Positions 13,585 through 16,477 of a stretch of 16,477 bases of DNA are shown here, in pieces (the stretch's first letter is position 1; the number at the start of each line of letters is the position of its first letter). Source of the DNA: an uncultured Bacilli bacterium (GTDB lineage Bacteria > Bacillota_I > Bacilli_A > RF39 > UBA660). The stretch lies in NCBI GenBank assembly GCA_944364005.1, contig CALVVW010000038.1:1-16477 (forward strand), given 5' to 3'. The position numbers were made by a program, and so were the translations under genes. Under the pieces are notes generated by a model that worked only from the letters and a program-made list of their open reading frames with translations, was not told the DNA's origin and ran no database searches.

Positions 13585-13608
13585 AAAAAAAACGCTACTA
13601 AGTAGCGT
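13585..13608 (-). terminator. Terminator of tRNA-Ala
   Basis: ACGCTAC (13592-13598) pairs with GTAGCGT (13602-13608) around a 3-nt loop. The minus strand continues with an eight-T run. It lies 11 nt past the CCA end of the tRNA. Confidence 0.85.
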
Positions 13609-13619
13609 AATAATCAATA

Positions 13620-13695
13620 TGGTGGAGCATAGCGGGATCGAACCGCTGACCTCCACGGTGCAAACGTGGCGCTCTCCCAGCTGAGCTAATGCCCC
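13620..13695 (-). tRNA. tRNA-Ala (anticodon UGC)
   Basis: 76 nt with encoded CCA. Cloverleaf read from the minus strand: acceptor GGGGCAT / ATGCTCC with the G3:U70 pair that identifies alanine tRNAs, D arm GCTC/GAGC, anticodon stem CCACG/CGTGG with loop TTTGCAC (anticodon TGC), T arm AGCGG/CCGCT with TTCGATC. Discriminator A73. Transcribed alone from a consensus promoter and followed by a terminator. Confidence 0.97.
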
Positions 13696-13728
13696 ATATT
13701 TGTCTCCCTTTCTCAAGTCGACAAATTG

Positions 13729-13757
13729 ATTATAGCAAGCAAAACATGAATTGTCAA
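13729..13757 (-). promoter_or_regulatory. Consensus sigma-A promoter of tRNA-Ala
   Basis: Minus strand perfect TTGACA (13752-13757), 17-nt spacer, perfect TATAAT (13729-13734). The -35 overlaps the TGA stop codon of spoIVFB. This is the strongest promoter sequence in the window, as expected for a stable RNA. Confidence 0.85.
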
Positions 13758-14506
13758 CAACTTTTATACTTTTTTTCTAAATATTCATCTTCAAGATAAT
13801 AAAAATCCCCTTCTTTTATCAAATGACGATACCCGCGATAAAAATTATCAGTATCTTTAATTAACTTACTCTTCTTAAAATAATAATGGTTTAAATATCT
13901 TTCTAATAAAAATCTCTCATAAAAATAAGGAATTTGTTGATACTCTCTCGAAAGTTTAACTAATAAAAAAATAGATAAAAAGAAAACATTCAACGAAAAA
14001 GAAAAAAACGTAAAAACTAAAAAACAAAATAACAATAAATAACCAATACAAAAAGTAAAATAAAACGCTTTTTTATAAGAACAAACTGTATGAAAAATTA
14101 AACATAATAATTTTCCACCATCTAAAGGATAAATAGGAAGTAAATTAAAAAATAGAATTCCATAATGGTAGGTAGATATCAAAATTTCTTTTTCAGGAAA
14201 TAAATAAATAAGTAAAAGCCATCCCAAAATTTGAAATAACGGTCCAAATACCAAAATAATCAATTCTTTTACTAAAGAAATATTATAAGAAGTAGAAAAC
14301 TTAGAAATTCCTCCTAGAGGATAAATTAATATCTTATGAATCTCTCCTCCTAACAAGTATACCATAAGAAAATGTCCAATCTCATGAATAACAATTAAAA
14401 ACGTAATCACAGAAAAAGAAAAAAAGGAAGCCGTAATAACAGCAAAAAAGGCCAGTAAATAAAATAAAGGATGAACTTCTATATAACTAAATATAGTCTT
14501 TATAAT
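13754..14506 (-). CDS. spoIVFB: SpoIVFB-type intramembrane metalloprotease (M50B)
   Basis: 250 aa if read from ATT 14506, or 218 aa from GTG 14410. Zinc site: HExxH in 'VIHEIGHF', with the third ligand in 'LLPIYPLDGGK'. About six membrane spans, then a basic C-terminal tail ('YLEKKYKSC'). Upstream of GTG 14410 the frame stays open and encodes 'TIFSYIEVHPLFYLLAFF', which matches the normal first span of SpoIVFB, so the GTG start would be truncated. The only in-frame triplet after the preceding stop (TAA 14507-14509) able to start it is ATT 14506, with a weak GGGA upstream. It overlaps spoIVFA by 20 nt. In sporulating relatives it cleaves pro-sigma-K in the outer forespore membrane. Confidence 0.85.
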   Translation of the reverse strand: MIKTIFSYIEVHPLFYLLAFFAVITASFFSFSVITFLIVIHEIGHFLMVYLLGGEIHKILIYPLGGISKFSTSYNISLVKELIILVFGPLFQILGWLLLIYLFPEKEILISTYHYGILFFNLLPIYPLDGGKLLCLIFHTVCSYKKAFYFTFCIGYLLLFCFLVFTFFSFSLNVFFLSIFLLVKLSREYQQIPYFYERFLLERYLNHYYFKKSKLIKDTDNFYRGYRHLIKEGDFYYLEDEYLEKKYKSC

Positions 14507-15062
14507 TTAAAAAGGTCCCATCTTTTTGAAAAACTAAATAAAGTTTTTTATTTTCTGCCTCTCCTAACAAAGTTCCTTTTTCCACATAATCATAAAGTTT
14601 AACATTATCAATCGAAATATTAGAATAATAAACATCAACACCATCGACTTGCTCTATAACAACCGTATTTCCGTAACCTTCTTTCTCCCCTAAAAAAATA
14701 ACAATTCCACTCTCTAGCACAGGAACCATATAATGTTCATCCACTGTTAATTTGACACCATCTAAATAAGTATGAGCATTTTTATAAGATAATTTTTCCT
14801 GAAAAACAGCCTGCTCCTTCACAGCCAACTGATCAATAGATAAAATATTACCAAAATATTTTTGATACATATCTTTTATTTTCGTAAACTCAAAATTTTT
14901 ATCATACACATTTTCTAATATAATATTTTTAACATTATTATCCTTCTTTATGAGTATCATGCCTACTAAAAAAATAATTACCGTAATAAGTACTCTGGTT
15001 ATAAATGATTTAACACTTTTTTTCAACACTAGTCGCCTCTTTACTGTTTTTTTTGTATTCAT
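14487..15062 (-). CDS. spoIVFA: SpoIVFA-like degenerate LytM-domain protein
   Basis: 191 aa: basic N-terminus, one membrane span (about 21-39), a helical region, then an M23/LytM-type domain (about 108-191). That domain keeps the fold ('GYGNTVVIEQVDGVDVYYSN', 'VEKGTLLGEA') but lacks the zinc ligands: the usual 'YxHL' is 'YSNI' and the HxH near the end is 'KLYLVFQ'. An enzymatically dead LytM domain next to an M50B protease is the hallmark of SpoIVFA, which anchors and inhibits SpoIVFB until cleaved. ATG 15062 follows AGAGGAG. It is preceded by a sigma-E-like promoter. Confidence 0.8.
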   Translation of the reverse strand: MNTKKTVKRRLVLKKSVKSFITRVLITVIIFLVGMILIKKDNNVKNIILENVYDKNFEFTKIKDMYQKYFGNILSIDQLAVKEQAVFQEKLSYKNAHTYLDGVKLTVDEHYMVPVLESGIVIFLGEKEGYGNTVVIEQVDGVDVYYSNISIDNVKLYDYVEKGTLLGEAENKKLYLVFQKDGTFLNYKDYI

Positions 15063-15082
15063 AATATAATCTCCTCTAATAA

Positions 15083-15111
15083 AGGATATGAAAAAAGAAA
15101 AGCAAATATTC
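15083..15111 (-). promoter_or_regulatory. Sigma-E-like promoter of the spoIVF operon
   Basis: Minus strand GAATATT (15105-15111), exactly 14 nt, CATATCCT (15083-15090). This fits the mother-cell sigma-E pattern (KMATATT, 14-15 nt, CATAnnnT). The B. subtilis spoIVF operon is sigma-E dependent. The -35 occupies the loop of the mreD terminator. Confidence 0.5.
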
Positions 15112-15121
15112 TGCTTTTCTT
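15091..15121 (-). terminator. Terminator of mreCD
   Basis: 10-bp stem 15095-15104 / 15112-15121 with a 7-nt loop, followed on the minus strand by a T-rich run. It overlaps the mreD stop codon (15120-15122) and separates mreCD from the spoIVF genes. Confidence 0.8.
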
Positions 15122-15632
15122 AAGAATTAATAGCAAACTTCTTATATTTTTTAGGAATAAGAGAAATAATCAAATAAAGAATTTCCCCGTAAATTAAGTT
15201 CAACAATAAACTATGACCAATCTTATATAAAAAACGATAAAAAGTCATTGGAACCAGTTGAAAAATTAAAATAACAATAACATTCATAACCTCATATCCA
15301 ATAATAGCTAGACTAATAAACAAAAACAAACTTAACCAATTTAGACGAATATAACGATAAAGTATCATCACAAGAGCACCTAATCCTAAAAATAATATTG
15401 CATTATAAAATAATAAATTAGTATACATAAAGTCATAAACCAATCCTGTTACAAAACAGATAGTTAAATACTTACGGATGGTTTTGGTAAAAAAAGGATA
15501 GATAACAACGAAAGAAACAATAGTAAGCATAGGCGTAAATAATGATAAATCTCCTACCATATATGGTAAAAAGTTAGAAAGAATACCATCTAAAAGAAAA
15601 GAAATAACAAGGATAACTATTGGAAGCAACAT
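15120..15632 (-). CDS. mreD: Rod shape-determining protein MreD
   Basis: 170 aa, almost entirely membrane: about five hydrophobic spans, with the conserved acidic 'GLVYDFMYT' near residue 65 and a basic C-terminal tail ('KKYKKFAINS'). Normal length for MreD. It is part of the MreBCD elongasome that guides peptidoglycan synthesis along the cell side wall. The start codon lies one base after the mreC stop, with AAGGAG inside the end of mreC, so the two are translationally coupled. Confidence 0.85.
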   Translation of the reverse strand: MLLPIVILVISFLLDGILSNFLPYMVGDLSLFTPMLTIVSFVVIYPFFTKTIRKYLTICFVTGLVYDFMYTNLLFYNAILFLGLGALVMILYRYIRLNWLSLFLFISLAIIGYEVMNVIVILIFQLVPMTFYRFLYKIGHSLLLNLIYGEILYLIISLIPKKYKKFAINS

Positions 15633-15633
15633 A

Positions 15634-16434
15634 TTACTCTTTCTCCTTTAAAACAGTAACATAATGAATATCATTAAAATCTTGTGATGTCTTAATATAT
15701 AATGTTTTACTTAAATCATATTTATCACTTTTTATATCTTGTACAACGCCTACATAAATACCACCAGGAAACATACCACCTAAACCACTAGTAATAATCG
15801 TATCCCCTTTTTGTACTGTACTCATCTTATCTACACCAGTAACAGTAACACACTCAGTATCAGAATCATAACCATTTAAAATAGCATAACTATCACCTGT
15901 ACCAGTTTGAATAGTAACACTAACTTTATAATTAACATCATCTGAAGTAATCAATTTAATCTCACTAGAATTTCTATACACTCTTGAAATCTTTCCAACT
16001 AAACCATGTTTAGTAACAACTGCCATATCCTTTTTTATGCCATCTTTCGATCCTTTATCAATCATTAATTGATTAAACCAATAATTTTTATTTCTAGATA
16101 ATATAGTCGCATTAATAGGACTATATTCAGTAAGTGTCCGATTTAAATCTAACACATCTTTTAATTCCTGAATTTCTTGTTCCAAAGAAGCATTGACATT
16201 TTTCTGAATAAGATAGCTTTCAGTTTGATTAACATCTTTTTCGCCATTTAACGCCGTAAAAGGATACATAACCATTTTATCTATCATAGTAATTACATCT
16301 TTAACAATACCTTCTCCAAAAAAATTAGAACGATTCATCTTGATAGAAATAGTAAGACCAAATATAAAAATAACAGCAACAACAATAACAATAATTTTAT
16401 AATTTAAATTTTTTCTTTTTCTACTCTTGTACAT
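15634..16434 (-). CDS. mreC: Cell shape-determining protein MreC
   Basis: 266 aa from ATG 16434 ('MYKSRKRKNLNYK'); a TTG at 16452 would add six residues without a ribosome-binding site. Short basic cytosolic N-terminus, one membrane span (about 14-33), a coiled coil (about 70-100, '..NASLEQEIQELKDVLDLN..'), and the extracytoplasmic MreC beta-domain with 'VVTKHGLVGKISRVYRNSSE' and 'GDTIITSGLGGMFPGGIYVG'. It scaffolds penicillin-binding proteins with MreB, MreD and RodA. mreB would be expected upstream, beyond the window. Confidence 0.9.
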   Translation of the reverse strand: MYKSRKRKNLNYKIIVIVVAVIFIFGLTISIKMNRSNFFGEGIVKDVITMIDKMVMYPFTALNGEKDVNQTESYLIQKNVNASLEQEIQELKDVLDLNRTLTEYSPINATILSRNKNYWFNQLMIDKGSKDGIKKDMAVVTKHGLVGKISRVYRNSSEIKLITSDDVNYKVSVTIQTGTGDSYAILNGYDSDTECVTVTGVDKMSTVQKGDTIITSGLGGMFPGGIYVGVVQDIKSDKYDLSKTLYIKTSQDFNDIHYVTVLKEKE

Positions 16435-16455
16435 AACATCATCCCATTCCAACTT

Positions 16456-16461
16456 ATTATA
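16456..16461 (-). promoter_or_regulatory. Possible -10 box before mreC
   Basis: TATAAT on the minus strand about 20 nt before the mreC start. The matching -35 would fall past the window edge, so this is incomplete. Confidence 0.3.
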
Positions 16462-16477
16462 ATATAAATAAATTAGC

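Noticed and set aside
13442..13716. Two 80-aa frames on opposite strands
   Set aside because: Both run through the tRNA-Ala gene; the residues resembling a protein ('ALAQLGERH') are translated tRNA.
14487..15062. Active M23 peptidoglycan endopeptidase
   Set aside because: The zinc-binding His residues are replaced, and the gene adjoins spoIVFB, fitting non-catalytic SpoIVFA.

Overview
The window is AT-rich DNA from a low-GC Gram-positive bacterium (Bacillota). A spore-forming or formerly spore-forming gut Bacilli/Erysipelotrichia-type lineage is my inference. Supporting signs are the mreC-mreD-spoIVFA-spoIVFB block, strong Shine-Dalgarno sequences, consensus sigma-A promoters and intrinsic terminators. 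TGA is used as a stop (the ybaK and DUF4186 genes end in TGA) and Trp is TGG, so this is not the Mycoplasma code. I cannot name the species.

Layout. 107-2475 (minus): a three-gene unit encoding a membrane-anchored thioredoxin-like protein, a YokE-like PH-domain protein and an unknown N-anchored protein. 2582-5514 (plus): a compact overlapping three-gene operon of acyl-CoA dehydratase activase-type proteins (DUF2229-like, HgdB-like, and an ASKHA activase with an extra Cys cluster). It converges on an ABC-F operon (5542-7391, minus) at a shared 19-bp bidirectional terminator. 7450-9334 (minus): a protein-kinase-like protein, a multi-pass membrane protein and a small unknown protein.

9384-10508 (minus): a DUF2798 membrane-protein gene cut in two by a ~500-bp IS200/IS605-type miniature element. 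The element keeps terminal hairpins, a consensus promoter, the TnpB N-terminus and the TnpB zinc-finger/RuvC-III C-terminus with the middle deleted, and an omega-RNA-like right end. Both gene halves are recognisable, with the true C-terminus found at 9384-9443.

10505-11691 (minus): an overlapping operon of ybaK, DUF4186 and an unknown gene. 11725-12311 (minus): a CarD-like regulator whose short leader carries a complete intrinsic terminator just before its ribosome-binding site. 12320-13122 (minus): a HAD hydrolase, divergent from a 51-aa Gly/Asn-rich single-span protein (13208-13363, plus), possibly spore-related. 13386-13757: a possible decayed small gene, then tRNA-Ala(UGC) with its own promoter and terminator. 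13754-16461 (minus): spoIVFB and spoIVFA behind a well-spaced sigma-E-like promoter, preceded by mreD and mreC. mreC/D build the rod-shape elongation machinery; SpoIVFA/FB are the regulated intramembrane protease pair that activates sigma-K in sporulating relatives.

Most notable: the miniature element splitting DUF2798; the split activase system with two paralogous Cys-bearing subunits; two genes whose conserved N-termini require an ATT start; a terminator inside the carD leader; and a sigma-E-like promoter overlapping the mreD terminator.
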